A DNA stretch of 64,000 nt from Prolixibacteraceae bacterium (GCA_003506435.1 DOAQ01000030.1:20111-84110), one strand, 5' to 3'; shown: positions 44,374 to 53,908, counted from the first letter of the stretch. Notes: generated by a model from the sequence alone, not told the origin. Made by a program: numbers and translations.

Positions 44374-47241
44374 ATGAAACTGTACTTTTCGATATATCTA
44401 TTATTCATCGCGATGTTAACCATGGCTCTGGATAAGGAAAAAAGCCTCGAAACCCCATATTATATCTTCCCCCGACAAGGGACTCAGCACATCGATTTGA
44501 GTACCGACTGGCAGCTATCCTGTACTGATACTGAATTGACAGATGTTGGCAAACTACCTGGCAAGTCACTTGTATCTGTGCAATATCCAACCACTGTTCA
44601 TACCGCTTTGTACAAAGCCGGTGTTCTTCCGAATCCTTATGCTAATCTAAATTCAATTCAATATCGTTGGGTTGAGGAAAAGGTCTGGTATTACCAAAAA
44701 AGTGTTGTTATTCCGGTTTCGGCAAAAGGGAAACTTGTTTTTTTGAACTTCGATGGAGTTGATTACTTCTCAAAAGTATGGATAAATGGAAATCTGTTGG
44801 GAACACACGAAGGAATGTTCGGTGGACCAACGATTGAGATCTCCAAATATGCGAAATACGATGAAAAAAATGAGATTGTATTGGAAGTCAAAGCCGGTAA
44901 CTGGGGAAACAGGGCTACCAATTTTGAAGACTTGCCACGGACAAGTACCGGTGATCGGGATTATTCGAAACGCACTGGTTACAATCCCTGGGCCAGTGGA
45001 AAAATAATAAAACCATGGATTATTTCAGGAGGTTTAGGAACCGAAGCATTTTTTAGTGTGGGCATGTGGCAGGGAGCAAGAATTGAGATTGTTCCGACTT
45101 TTCATATTGAAAGGCCATTTCTGAAAACACTTTCTGCAAACACAGAGAAAGCAGTGATTCATCTTTCAAGCGAAATTTTTACCAGTAAGAATTCACTGCA
45201 ATTACAGCTTCATCCCTGGAACAGGGCGCAGATGAACCATCCTAACGAGAAGGGCAATTCGTACATTCCGGTAAATGAGAATCTGCATGTACAGATTGAA
45301 TTTTTGTCAGGTAATACAGTTGCATTTTCAAAAGAATTTCCGTTGAAACTTTATGAAGGAAGAAATTGGCTAGAACAGGACATTGTTATTTCAAACCCAA
45401 AACTATGGAACCCTGTCGGTTTGGGAAAACCTGATTTATATCGGGTACAGCTTTCACTTTTCAGGGAAGATGAAAAAATCGATCAGGTTGAATTCGACTA
45501 CGGGATACGCACCATTGAACGTATAGCTTCTGCCGGTCCACGAACATTTGACCGATGGGAAAACTGGCAATTTATTGCCAACGGGAAGAAGATTTTTATA
45601 AAAGGTATGAACTGGACACCAATTGATGTATTGCTGGATATGCCTGAAGAACGGTATAGATGGACTTTGGAAGCAGCTAAAAATATGGGTGTTCAATTGA
45701 TCAGGGTATGGGGAGGCGGTCTGTTGGAGAAAGATTGTTTCTATGATATTTGCAATGAATTGGGCATCATGGTTTGGCAGGATTTCCCGATTGGCAATCA
45801 GGATACCCCGGAATTTCCGCAGGAAATCTGGGAAGCCCAGGTTGTCCAAAATATTTTCAGGTTGCGCAACCATCCTTCCCTTGTTGTATGGTGTGGCGGG
45901 AATGAATTCAATCCGTATTCATACGGGAACGCCACTTCAATCGGTATTCTTGAAAGAAACCTGAATATTTTTGACAATACCCGCCTCTTTGTTCGTACTA
46001 CGCCTGATGATGGGAGTGTACATGTTTATCCGGATATGGACCCATGTTGGTATAACCGAAGCTATAAATACGAAGCTTGGATGTCGGAAACCGGGATGCA
46101 CAGTATTCCCGATGCAAGTTTATTTTACGAATTGGTTGACAACAAAGAATTCTTCGACTTAGGGAAAATGTGGGATAACGATTTTTATAAAAAACATCCC
46201 GAGTTTATCCATCATTTTACTGAATACGGGCCAGGGCGTGTTCCCCGCATGTTAAGTCGCGCTTCCCATATTGATAGCATGGCAAATCCAACTATCGAAT
46301 CGATTTCCGAAGCATCTCAAATTGGCGCCGGCGAATGGTACCAGATTGTGTCAGAAAAAATGCAGGGTAATTACCCCGTAACTACCGGTTTGATGCCCTG
46401 GGTTTTTAAACGTCAATGGCCGGTAATTGCAATCCAAATGATGGATTGGTTTGGTCAGCCGGTTGCACCTTATTATTTTCTGAAAAGGACTTACGAAAAG
46501 ACGCATGTAGCAATCGATCTTCAGCGCTTATTGTGGGGTACAGAAGAAGGTATTGGGCTGGTGAGTAAAGTTACCCATGCAGGTAATGATGCCATTTTCG
46601 GAACCGTAACAGTAACCGTTTATGACGATAAATTCAAGGTGCTTTTAATGCAGGTGAAAGATACCGAAATCAATCAAGGACCTTCAGTAACTCAATCTGA
46701 TTTTGGAGAATTCAAAATACCTGCTTCCTACAAAAACCGTTATCTCTTCATTATTGCTGAATTAAAAGGCAGGCATGGAGAACTAATTTCCAGGTCGATA
46801 TATTTTCCAAGGGTTTTGGAACAGATGGAAAATAAGGAGTTTCATGATAAGTCTGTAAATGAACCTATTCCGTGGATTACCCTCGATAAAGGGCCTTGGC
46901 TGAAACCAACAGTGGCAGGCACTTCAACAAAATTAAGGGTTGAGCTCATTGGAAATCAATTTGTATCTTCAGATCGGGACCAGCTAAAGGTAAGAATTTC
47001 GAACACCGGTGAAATTCCGGCGTTTATGACAAAAATTGATATTACAGGCATTAAACGGATATTTTATAGTTCCGACAATTATTTCTGGCTGGCACCGGGC
47101 GAAAGTAAGGAAATTTCACTGAATGTACTTTGGCGCGAATTGCGTAAAAACAGGAATATTATTTTGGAAGCAGAAGCCTGGAATTCTAGAAAGCAATCGA
47201 TAAAACTGGATAGTCAAATCATGGAAACTCAAAAACTATAA
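44374..47241 (+). CDS. GH2 family enzyme, beta-mannosidase-like, exported
   Basis: Enzyme of 955 residues. I use the ATG at 44374, which gives a signal peptide (YFSIYLLFIAMLTMA); an in-frame upstream extension runs through the 24-bp repeat and lacks a signal. The layout is GH2: jelly-roll (TDWQLSCTDTE to NFDGVDYFSKVWINGNLLGTHEG), an immunoglobulin-like domain (YEGRNWLEQDIVI), then a TIM barrel with IFIKGMNWTPIDVL, VWCGGNEFNPY (acid/base E511) and WMSETGMHS (nucleophile E572), plus C-terminal sandwich domains. The NWTPID and GGNE segments are typical of the beta-mannosidase/exo-glucosaminidase branch. The gene is flanked by a perfect 24-bp direct repeat. Confidence 0.9.
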   Translation: MKLYFSIYLLFIAMLTMALDKEKSLETPYYIFPRQGTQHIDLSTDWQLSCTDTELTDVGKLPGKSLVSVQYPTTVHTALYKAGVLPNPYANLNSIQYRWVEEKVWYYQKSVVIPVSAKGKLVFLNFDGVDYFSKVWINGNLLGTHEGMFGGPTIEISKYAKYDEKNEIVLEVKAGNWGNRATNFEDLPRTSTGDRDYSKRTGYNPWASGKIIKPWIISGGLGTEAFFSVGMWQGARIEIVPTFHIERPFLKTLSANTEKAVIHLSSEIFTSKNSLQLQLHPWNRAQMNHPNEKGNSYIPVNENLHVQIEFLSGNTVAFSKEFPLKLYEGRNWLEQDIVISNPKLWNPVGLGKPDLYRVQLSLFREDEKIDQVEFDYGIRTIERIASAGPRTFDRWENWQFIANGKKIFIKGMNWTPIDVLLDMPEERYRWTLEAAKNMGVQLIRVWGGGLLEKDCFYDICNELGIMVWQDFPIGNQDTPEFPQEIWEAQVVQNIFRLRNHPSLVVWCGGNEFNPYSYGNATSIGILERNLNIFDNTRLFVRTTPDDGSVHVYPDMDPCWYNRSYKYEAWMSETGMHSIPDASLFYELVDNKEFFDLGKMWDNDFYKKHPEFIHHFTEYGPGRVPRMLSRASHIDSMANPTIESISEASQIGAGEWYQIVSEKMQGNYPVTTGLMPWVFKRQWPVIAIQMMDWFGQPVAPYYFLKRTYEKTHVAIDLQRLLWGTEEGIGLVSKVTHAGNDAIFGTVTVTVYDDKFKVLLMQVKDTEINQGPSVTQSDFGEFKIPASYKNRYLFIIAELKGRHGELISRSIYFPRVLEQMENKEFHDKSVNEPIPWITLDKGPWLKPTVAGTSTKLRVELIGNQFVSSDRDQLKVRISNTGEIPAFMTKIDITGIKRIFYSSDNYFWLAPGESKEISLNVLWRELRKNRNIILEAEAWNSRKQSIKLDSQIMETQKL

Positions 47242-47244
47242 CTT

Positions 47245-47268
47245 AAAATTCAAATTAGATTTTTAAGT
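47245..47268 (+). repeat. 24-bp direct repeat, copy 2 (downstream of GH2)
   Basis: Identical to 44314-44337 and placed three bases after the GH2 stop codon. The rest of this gap (47269-47422) holds a 27-codon open frame ending at 47371 that I do not regard as a real gene. Confidence 0.9.
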
Positions 47269-47422
47269 AACAAGTTGTGTGATGTGAGTTGGGAAAGAAG
47301 AGCCGAATAAACTGGGTCCAACAGTTTATCACGAGCACGGTGGTCCCCATAAAAAATCAACACATCGCTAGTGTTCACGAATGTGGAATTAATGTGTAAA
47401 CCAATTAATAAAACAATACTTT

Positions 47423-49081
47423 ATGAAAGCTGGAATAACTGTCATGATACTAATTGTCCTCATCAATTGTGGATTAAAGTTGGAAAACACATTTGCCATC
47501 AATTTTAAAGCCGATATCATCATCTACGGCGGAACTTCTGCGGCAATAACCGCTGCTGTTGAAGCAGTTCAATCCGGAAAAACCGTATTGGTTGTTTCGC
47601 CCGATACAAATCTGGGCGGGCTTTCATCCGGCGGACTGGGTTTTACCGATACCGGTGATAAATCGACTATTGGCGGGCTGTCGCGCGAATTTTACCACCG
47701 TGTTTGGCTGCATTACAACGATTCATCTGCATGGAAATGGCAAAAACATTCGGAATATGGCAACAAAGGACAAGGGACAGTTGCCATGGACGGCGAAAAC
47801 CGTACCATGTGGATTTTTGAACCTCATGTGGCCGAACAGATTTTTGAAGATTTAGTTGCCGAAAATAAAATTACGGTGTTACGTAATGAGTGGCTCGACC
47901 GCGAAAACGGAGTAGTGATAAAAGACAGAAAAATTGTTTCCATCACTACCCTTTCAGGAAAAACATTTTCAGGAAAAATGTTTATCGATGCCACCTACGA
48001 AGGCGACCTGATGGCTGCGGCAGGAGTTTCGTACCATGTTGGCCGTGAAGCCTGTTCGGTTTATGGTGAAACATGGAACGGCATTCAGTCTCAAGCCAAA
48101 CACCATGGCCATTATTTCAAAGATCCGATTGATCCGTATAAAACACCTGGGAAGCCTGAAAGTGGACTGCTTTATGGCATTTCGCCTGAACCCGTTGCAC
48201 CCAACTGCACTGGCGACAATAAAATTCAGGCTTACTGTTTCCGGCTGTGCATGAGCAATCATCCGGACAATCGTGTACCTTTCCCCAAACCGGAAAATTA
48301 TGATCCGGCGAATTATGAATTGCTTGCCCGTGTTTTTGATGCCGGTTGGCGCGAATGGTTTGGCAAGTTTGATATGATCCCGAACCGAAAAACCGATACC
48401 AACAACCACGGTCCTTTTAGTAGTGATTTCATCGGTATGAATTACGATTACCCGGAAGCTTCGTACGAACGAAGGAAACAGATCATTAAAGAACATCAAG
48501 ATTATCAGAAGGGCTTGCTGTATTTTGTCTCCAATGATCCACTCGTTCCGCAGGAAGTTCGTGATAAAATGCAAAATTGGGGGCTGGCAAAAGATGAGTT
48601 TACCGATAACGGCAACTGGCCGCACCAGCTTTATATCCGCGAATCGCGCCGTATGATTGGCAAATATGTGACCACCGAAAATGATGTGCTGGCAAAAAGT
48701 GAAGTTCCGGAACCGGTGGGCATGGGCTCGTATGCGATGGATTCACACAATGTACAACGCTATGTAACGTCCGATGGGTTTGTTCAAAACGAAGGCGATG
48801 TGGGAGTAGAACCACATTCTCCTTATTCAATTTCGTACGGGTCGATTGTTCCGAAGATAGAAGAATGTACCAATCTGCTGGTCCCGGTTTGTGTGTCGTC
48901 GAGCCACATTGCATACGGGTCAATCCGTATGGAACCGGTATTTATGATTCTGGGACAGTCGGCAGCAGTTGCGGCAGGTTTGGCTATTGATAAAAAGATT
49001 GCATTACAGAAAATATCATATACAGAATTAAAAGAAAAACTTATTAAAAAGGGACAAAAACTATCATTGTCTGATTTATAG
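47423..49081 (+). CDS. Exported FAD-dependent oxidoreductase (FAD_oxidored family)
   Basis: Protein of 552 residues with an N-terminal hydrophobic signal (about 1-26), then a Rossmann FAD-binding start ADIIIYGGTSAAITAAVEAV, LGGLSSGGLGFTD and KMFIDATYEGDLMAAAGVSYHVGRE, and a C-terminal FAD motif (MEPVFMILGQSAAVAAGLAI). These are the marks of the PF12831 family, common in Bacteroidota glycan loci and sometimes mislabelled xanthan lyase. The reaction is not known; oxidation of a sugar or a role in elimination chemistry is conceivable. It follows GH2 by 181 bases and precedes GH106 by 87. Confidence 0.88.
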   Translation: MKAGITVMILIVLINCGLKLENTFAINFKADIIIYGGTSAAITAAVEAVQSGKTVLVVSPDTNLGGLSSGGLGFTDTGDKSTIGGLSREFYHRVWLHYNDSSAWKWQKHSEYGNKGQGTVAMDGENRTMWIFEPHVAEQIFEDLVAENKITVLRNEWLDRENGVVIKDRKIVSITTLSGKTFSGKMFIDATYEGDLMAAAGVSYHVGREACSVYGETWNGIQSQAKHHGHYFKDPIDPYKTPGKPESGLLYGISPEPVAPNCTGDNKIQAYCFRLCMSNHPDNRVPFPKPENYDPANYELLARVFDAGWREWFGKFDMIPNRKTDTNNHGPFSSDFIGMNYDYPEASYERRKQIIKEHQDYQKGLLYFVSNDPLVPQEVRDKMQNWGLAKDEFTDNGNWPHQLYIRESRRMIGKYVTTENDVLAKSEVPEPVGMGSYAMDSHNVQRYVTSDGFVQNEGDVGVEPHSPYSISYGSIVPKIEECTNLLVPVCVSSSHIAYGSIRMEPVFMILGQSAAVAAGLAIDKKIALQKISYTELKEKLIKKGQKLSLSDL

Positions 49082-49168
49082 AATTCTTTTTTACTAATAT
49101 AGACTGCGAATCTCTTTATTAAGGCCTAATTCTGAAATAAACCTAACCAGTAAAATCGATATGAAACC

Positions 49169-52100
49169 ATGAGAAAAATCGCTCCCGCTCCGGTTATGAT
49201 AGCGGTATTATGGCTATCGCTTCCACATTCAGCAAAAGCTCAATTGGCAGTTCCGGCACAAGTAAATACGTCGGATAAATTGTACAATGATTTTGTCAAT
49301 CCACCTGATCAGGCCAAGCCTCGTGTATGGTGGCACTGGATGAACGGGAATGTTACCTGGGAGGGTGCCAAGGCAGATATGGATTGGATGCATCGTGTGG
49401 GCATCGGTGGGCTGCAATGCTTCGATGCCGGACAGACCACTCCTCAGGTTGTCGATGTGAGGCTCCCTTATATGACTTCTGGCTGGAAAGAAGTGTTCCG
49501 TAACACTGCGGCCTATGCCGATAAGCTCGGGCTGGAGCTCGGCATCGCCGCATCGCCCGGATGGAGCGAAACAGGGGGTCCCTGGGTTACAGCAAAAGAT
49601 GCCATGAAGAAGATGGCCTGGTCTGTTACGCCTGTTAAAGGCGGGCGTTTGTTCACTGGCATCCTTGCAGCGCCGCCGGACACAACCGGGGTTTTTCAGA
49701 CTAGTATAGCCGGAGGTGTACTGGGAGGAAGGGCTCGCGGGCAAAATCCACCGAAATTATATGTCGATCAGAAAGTGATCGCTTTCCGTGTGCCTGACGA
49801 TGCCATTTTACCGGTACCGGTGATTACAGCAAGTGGTGGGATACTCAATGGTACGGCTCTATCTGATGGCGACATTGAGAAAACAGCGATCGACTTGCCC
49901 GCAGCAACGGAGATTGGGGGCATTTCATGGATACAGTTTAACTATGGACAACCGGTAACGTTGCGGGGGTTCAGTTTCTCGTCAACGGTTGGTGCAGCAT
50001 ACTATAATGGACTAGAACCTTCGACACGCAACGGGATACCGCCCACCCTGTTCCGGATGGAGGCCAGCAACGACGGCAAAACATGGCGCGATACCGGAGC
50101 AAAAGTACAGACCGGCTCGCCCGCCCGTACCATCTCGGTGGACAATGTGGGCGCGCGTTATTTCCGGTTTGTCAGCGTAAAACAGGCGCCAGCACCACCC
50201 CAGCCTGTCCGGCGATTTGAGCGTCCGGTAGGGCCACCGCCGATGAGTATTGGCATCCGTGAACTCGTTCTGCGGGGTGAAGCAACCGTTCATTCGTTTG
50301 AAGAAAAGGCGGCATTTGCTAACAATAGTCTGTATTATCAGTTGCCAACTGGAACTTCAGGCACTGTTGCAGCCGCGAAAGCTTGCGAAGTAATTGACTT
50401 GACCAGCAAAATGAGCCCCGACGGACATCTGGACTGGACTCCAGCGGTAGGTAACTGGCTAGTTCTTCGTATCGGCTATTCCCTCACTGGGGCCATGAAC
50501 CATCCAGCTTCGCCTGAAGCCACGGGACTTGAGGTGGACAAGCTGGACAGCGCCGCGGTAAGACGATATATCGATACCTATCTTTCCATGTACCGCGACG
50601 CTTCGGACGGGTTAATGGGGCAAAACGGCCTTAGGGCGATAATGTTCGACAGTTGGGAGGCCAGCAATACAAACTGGACGCCGCTGATCCTTGACGACTT
50701 TAAGCGCTTGCGCGGTTACGATGCAACACCATGGCTACCAGCACTGGCCGGCTATGTAGTAGAAAGCCCCGAGCATAGCGATGCCTTCCTGTGGGACTGG
50801 CGCCGGACGGTACAACAACTGCTTAAAGAAAACCATTATGAACTGCTGACAACTATCCTCCACAAATTAGGTATGGTCCGTTACGGCGAGGCTCACGAAG
50901 AACTCTTTTCGACCATGGGCGACGGCATGGAAATGAAGCAGTCGGCCGATGTGCCGATGGCGGCAATGTGGCAGGTCAACAAGCCCGGGGACATTGAGGG
51001 CGTGTATTTCAACGACATTCAGGAATCATCTTCGGTAGCTCACATCTATGGGCAAAACATTGTTGCCACCGAATCTTTCACCGGGGGACCGGCTTACGGC
51101 ACCGTCCCATGGGACCTGAAGCCTACTGCCGATGCCATTATGCTGGCAGGTTGCAACCGCTTTGTAATACATACATCAACCCACCAACCTATTACCAAAG
51201 GACCGGGAATGACCCTTGGTGTTGGTCAATATTTTACGCGAAACGAGACTTGGGCAGAACAGGCCAAGCCGTGGGTCGATTACCTTACAAGGTCGTCGTT
51301 CATGCTCCAACAGGGGCAAGGGGTCAGCGATGTCGCTGTATTCTACGGGGAGGCAGCACCGGTAATCTCTAACTATCGGAATATTTATCCGGCAGTTCCC
51401 ACTGGTTACCGCTACGACTATGTAAATGCCGATGTAATCCTGAACATGCTGTCTGTCAGTGACGGTAAACTGGTAACGGCCACCGGGATGAGCTACAGTG
51501 CCATCTTTTTCGGGAACGGCACCGAGCGCGTTTCGCTGCCCGTGCTGAAAAAAGTATTGGAAATGGTTCGTGGCGGAGCGATTCTTATCGGCGCGCGCCC
51601 GGTAGGTTCCCCAAGCCTTGCCGATGACCCTGCTGAGGTAAAGGCCATTCTTGACACGTTATGGCCGGGGGGTGCAACTGCCAACGTTGGCAAGGGGCGT
51701 ATATTCGCCGCTACCGACACGGAGGATGCCTTAAAGGCGATCAAGTTGTCCCCCGACTTCAGTTATACCAAACCCATGTCCGATAGCCATGTGATGTTTA
51801 TCCACCGCCGCCTTTCCAACGGTGATGTATATTTCCTGTCGAACCGCATCGACCGTGCAGAGACGGTTGAGGCCAGCTTCCGGATAACCGGGCTCAAGCC
51901 CGAGCTATGGGACCCCGCTACCGGGTTGACAGCCCAGGCATCGTATAAGTTTGACGGTGGCCGCACAACGGTAACCGTGCCACTGGATCGTTTCGGGTCG
52001 GTATTCGTTATTTTCCGTGAACGAACCACTACAAGTAACCAGGTCATTCCTTCCCTAAAATCGCAGACCGTTGCTGAACTGAGTGGCCCATGGAAGGTCG

Positions 52101-52558
52101 CGTTCCAGCCTAATCGTGGGGCACCAGCTTCTGCAACCTTCGACAACCTTACCGATTTCCGCGACAACTCCGACCCTGGCATCCGTTATTTTTCGGGTGT
52201 TGCAACTTATACCAAAGAGGTACAGCTTCCGGCCCAGAAGCTTGGTGCCACCGGTCATCTTTGGCTAGACCTCGGACTGGTCAACAATCTGGCAGAGGTT
52301 TGGGTGAACGGTAAGCTGGCAGGCACAGCATGGAAACCACCTTACCGTGTAAATATTACTGACTTAGTAACAAAAGGCTCAAATAAAGTTGAAATAAAGT
52401 CGGTAAATACATGGGTAAATCGTTTGATTGGCGATGCACAGCCGGGGGTAACAGAAAAAGTTACCTTGACCACTCGGGCGTTCTATAAAGCCGACTTCCC
52501 TCTGAAAGCTTCAGGATTGATGGGGCCGGTTAAAGTTATTAGAGAGACGAATAAATAG
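49169..52558 (+). CDS. GH106 alpha-L-rhamnosidase
   Basis: Exported enzyme of 1129 residues, signal peptide about 1-25 (PHSAKAQ). GH106 landmarks are PRVWWHWMNGNVTWEGAKAD near the start of the barrel, VGIGGLQCFDAG, LGLELGIAASPGWSETGGPWV, then FDSWEASNTNWTPLIL and YGEAHEELFSTMGDGME, which should carry catalytic glutamates. A galactose-binding-like insertion (about 235-370, TLRGFSFSSTVG, RYFRFVSVKQ) and a C-terminal sandwich (HLWLDLGLVNNLAEVWVNGK) complete it. It removes alpha-L-rhamnose, as in rhamnogalacturonan side chains. The gene is GC-rich for the window (37 of 60 at 50101-50160) but AT-rich at its last 200 bases (20 of 60 G+C at 52381-52440). Confidence 0.92.
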   Translation: MRKIAPAPVMIAVLWLSLPHSAKAQLAVPAQVNTSDKLYNDFVNPPDQAKPRVWWHWMNGNVTWEGAKADMDWMHRVGIGGLQCFDAGQTTPQVVDVRLPYMTSGWKEVFRNTAAYADKLGLELGIAASPGWSETGGPWVTAKDAMKKMAWSVTPVKGGRLFTGILAAPPDTTGVFQTSIAGGVLGGRARGQNPPKLYVDQKVIAFRVPDDAILPVPVITASGGILNGTALSDGDIEKTAIDLPAATEIGGISWIQFNYGQPVTLRGFSFSSTVGAAYYNGLEPSTRNGIPPTLFRMEASNDGKTWRDTGAKVQTGSPARTISVDNVGARYFRFVSVKQAPAPPQPVRRFERPVGPPPMSIGIRELVLRGEATVHSFEEKAAFANNSLYYQLPTGTSGTVAAAKACEVIDLTSKMSPDGHLDWTPAVGNWLVLRIGYSLTGAMNHPASPEATGLEVDKLDSAAVRRYIDTYLSMYRDASDGLMGQNGLRAIMFDSWEASNTNWTPLILDDFKRLRGYDATPWLPALAGYVVESPEHSDAFLWDWRRTVQQLLKENHYELLTTILHKLGMVRYGEAHEELFSTMGDGMEMKQSADVPMAAMWQVNKPGDIEGVYFNDIQESSSVAHIYGQNIVATESFTGGPAYGTVPWDLKPTADAIMLAGCNRFVIHTSTHQPITKGPGMTLGVGQYFTRNETWAEQAKPWVDYLTRSSFMLQQGQGVSDVAVFYGEAAPVISNYRNIYPAVPTGYRYDYVNADVILNMLSVSDGKLVTATGMSYSAIFFGNGTERVSLPVLKKVLEMVRGGAILIGARPVGSPSLADDPAEVKAILDTLWPGGATANVGKGRIFAATDTEDALKAIKLSPDFSYTKPMSDSHVMFIHRRLSNGDVYFLSNRIDRAETVEASFRITGLKPELWDPATGLTAQASYKFDGGRTTVTVPLDRFGSVFVIFRERTTTSNQVIPSLKSQTVAELSGPWKVAFQPNRGAPASATFDNLTDFRDNSDPGIRYFSGVATYTKEVQLPAQKLGATGHLWLDLGLVNNLAEVWVNGKLAGTAWKPPYRVNITDLVTKGSNKVEIKSVNTWVNRLIGDAQPGVTEKVTLTTRAFYKADFPLKASGLMGPVKVIRETNK

Positions 52559-52592
52559 TTTTTGTTAATCTTTTTTCATTTAGTATGTCAAT

Positions 52593-52621
52593 ACACCCGA
52601 TAAGCTAAGATTGTCGGGTGT
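52593..52621 (+). terminator. Hairpin after GH106
   Basis: ACACCCGA and TCGGGTGT pair around a 13-base loop, 34 bases after the GH106 stop, followed by GTTTCT. It probably ends the locus transcript, with the stronger hairpin at 52691 behind it. Confidence 0.6.
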
Positions 52622-52690
52622 GTTTCTGATTAAACTCTTGGTTAATATTTTTCTGTTGATTTCAAAAAATCTGACGTCCTCCCCCTCCGA

Positions 52691-52722
52691 AACAGCCAAA
52701 ATGCACCCTCATTTTGGCTGTT
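52691..52722 (+). terminator. 13-bp perfect hairpin with T-run
   Basis: AACAGCCAAAATG and CATTTTGGCTGTT pair perfectly around a 6-base loop and run into T5. It is a strong terminator shape in the 444-base gap before the HU-like gene. The rest of the gap (52723-53002) holds a spaced 10-bp inverted repeat (ATCCGGTTTT at 52863, AAAACCGGAT at 52912) but no gene I can support. Confidence 0.75.
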
Positions 52723-53002
52723 TTTGCCCAAAATCACAAAATGTTAAATATCCAAAAAAGGGGTCTTCATGTACCCACGATGTCATTTCATCAGAAAAAC
52801 AGGGGGTTTCATGAATTTTCCAATATTATGGAATCATGTTTCCATGTTTCTGTTTATCTTTTATCCGGTTTTAAGTTTTTCACAACAAACCAAAGAAATA
52901 ATAATACCATAAAAACCGGATCCGGGTGAAAGACAGAGGTCTTTTTCTCCTGACCATATAATAAAAACGAATAATTCATTAATCTTTAAAAAGTAGTAAA
53001 CA

Positions 53003-53749
53003 ATGAGTACAAAAGAAAAAAGCAGCGTGATCGTCGAATTATACGATCTGGCGCTGACCGAACGGAAAGACGACCGCTTTGGGCGGGTGGTAACCGCCAA
53101 GTCGCTTTCCGAGAACGACCTGGTCAATATCGCCATAACGCGGCGTACCGACCTGAATGCCACAACCCTCAAGTCTTCGATAGAAATACTGAAGGAAATA
53201 GCGATTGAACAAATCGTTAACGGCGCCTCCGTCAACTTCGGGTTGGGCTATTTTAACCTGACCGTGAACGGGGTGTTTATCGGCGACAATGCCAAATGGG
53301 ACGCCTCGCAGCACAGCTTGGCAGTGAATGCCACTCCGACCGCAGAACTGCGCAATGCAGTAAAAGCAACCGCAGTGGATGTACGCGGCATGGCCGTTGC
53401 CGGTCCGGTAATCAACAAGCTCACCGATGTCAGCTCGGGCGAGGAAAACAGCCGTCTGACACCTGGCGGAGGCGTTAACCTGATTGGCAGCAAAATAAAG
53501 ATTGAAGGAGATGCTCCCGGCGTGGGGCTTAGCCTGATTAATCAGGAAACCGAAGAAGTTATTTCCATCCCGCAAACGTCAATATTGGTAAACGATCCAT
53601 CCAAAATAACATTTCTGGTTCCCGCAGGTTTGGCCGCGGGCGATTACAAGTTAAGCCTTTGTACGCAATACTCTCCGTCTGTAAAAACGCCGTTAAAAGA
53701 AGCACGTACATATCTGTTTGACTATGTGTTGAATGTAGCGTCAAGGTAA
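53003..53749 (+). CDS. HU-like DNA-binding protein with C-terminal DUF4469/Ig-like domain
   Basis: Cytoplasmic protein of 248 residues, no signal. The N-terminal part (about 1-125) is HU/IHF-like in the variant style of Bacteroidota: VIVELYDLALTERKDDRFG, IAITRRTDLNATTLKSSIEI, EIAIEQIVNGASVNFGLGYF. The C-terminal part (about 150-248) is a beta-sandwich of the DUF4469 type (LTPGGGVNLIGSKIKIEGDA, KITFLVPAGLAAGDYKLSL). It probably binds or bends DNA, but its targets are unknown. G+C is high (36 of 60 at 53041-53100). It is monocistronic and is followed 44 bases later by a 23-bp tandem repeat array. Confidence 0.87.
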   Translation: MSTKEKSSVIVELYDLALTERKDDRFGRVVTAKSLSENDLVNIAITRRTDLNATTLKSSIEILKEIAIEQIVNGASVNFGLGYFNLTVNGVFIGDNAKWDASQHSLAVNATPTAELRNAVKATAVDVRGMAVAGPVINKLTDVSSGEENSRLTPGGGVNLIGSKIKIEGDAPGVGLSLINQETEEVISIPQTSILVNDPSKITFLVPAGLAAGDYKLSLCTQYSPSVKTPLKEARTYLFDYVLNVASR

Positions 53750-53793
53750 CAGAGGAAATGTTTCCGCCCGGGAGTGAGGCTCCTGTCATTATA

Positions 53794-53908
53794 CATGTGA
53801 AAGCGTCCCCATCAGGCATGTGAAGGTCTCACAATTACGCATGTGAGAGTGTCACATCCCGGCATGTGAAGGTTTCACAAGCGGGCATGTGAAAGTCTCC
53901 CGCCCCGG
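53794..53908. repeat. Five-unit tandem array of 23-bp dyad repeats
   Basis: Units start at 53794, 53817, 53840, 53863 and 53886, each exactly 23 bp and each beginning CATGTGA. The three middle units contain TGTGA-N5-TCACA, and the flanking two keep only the left half. Weaker matches extend one unit on each side (53771 and 53909, the latter beginning GATGGGA). The unit length is not a multiple of three and no ORF uses it, so it is a DNA- or RNA-level element, either a row of protein-binding dyads or a row of small hairpins. The rest of the 315-base gap has only the terminator at 53991. Confidence 0.92.

Noticed and set aside
52611..52929. Overlapping short open frames before the HU-like gene
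   Set aside because: They run through two terminator-like hairpins, lack a plausible start context and show no recognisable protein character.
53817..53885. CRP-type operators (TGTGA-N6-TCACA)
   Set aside because: Spacing between the half-sites is 5, not 6, in all three intact units, and the array lies behind a gene and far from any promoter.
53794..53908. CRISPR array
   Set aside because: Units are 23 bp with no separate spacers; variation is spread through the second half of each unit and no cas gene is present.
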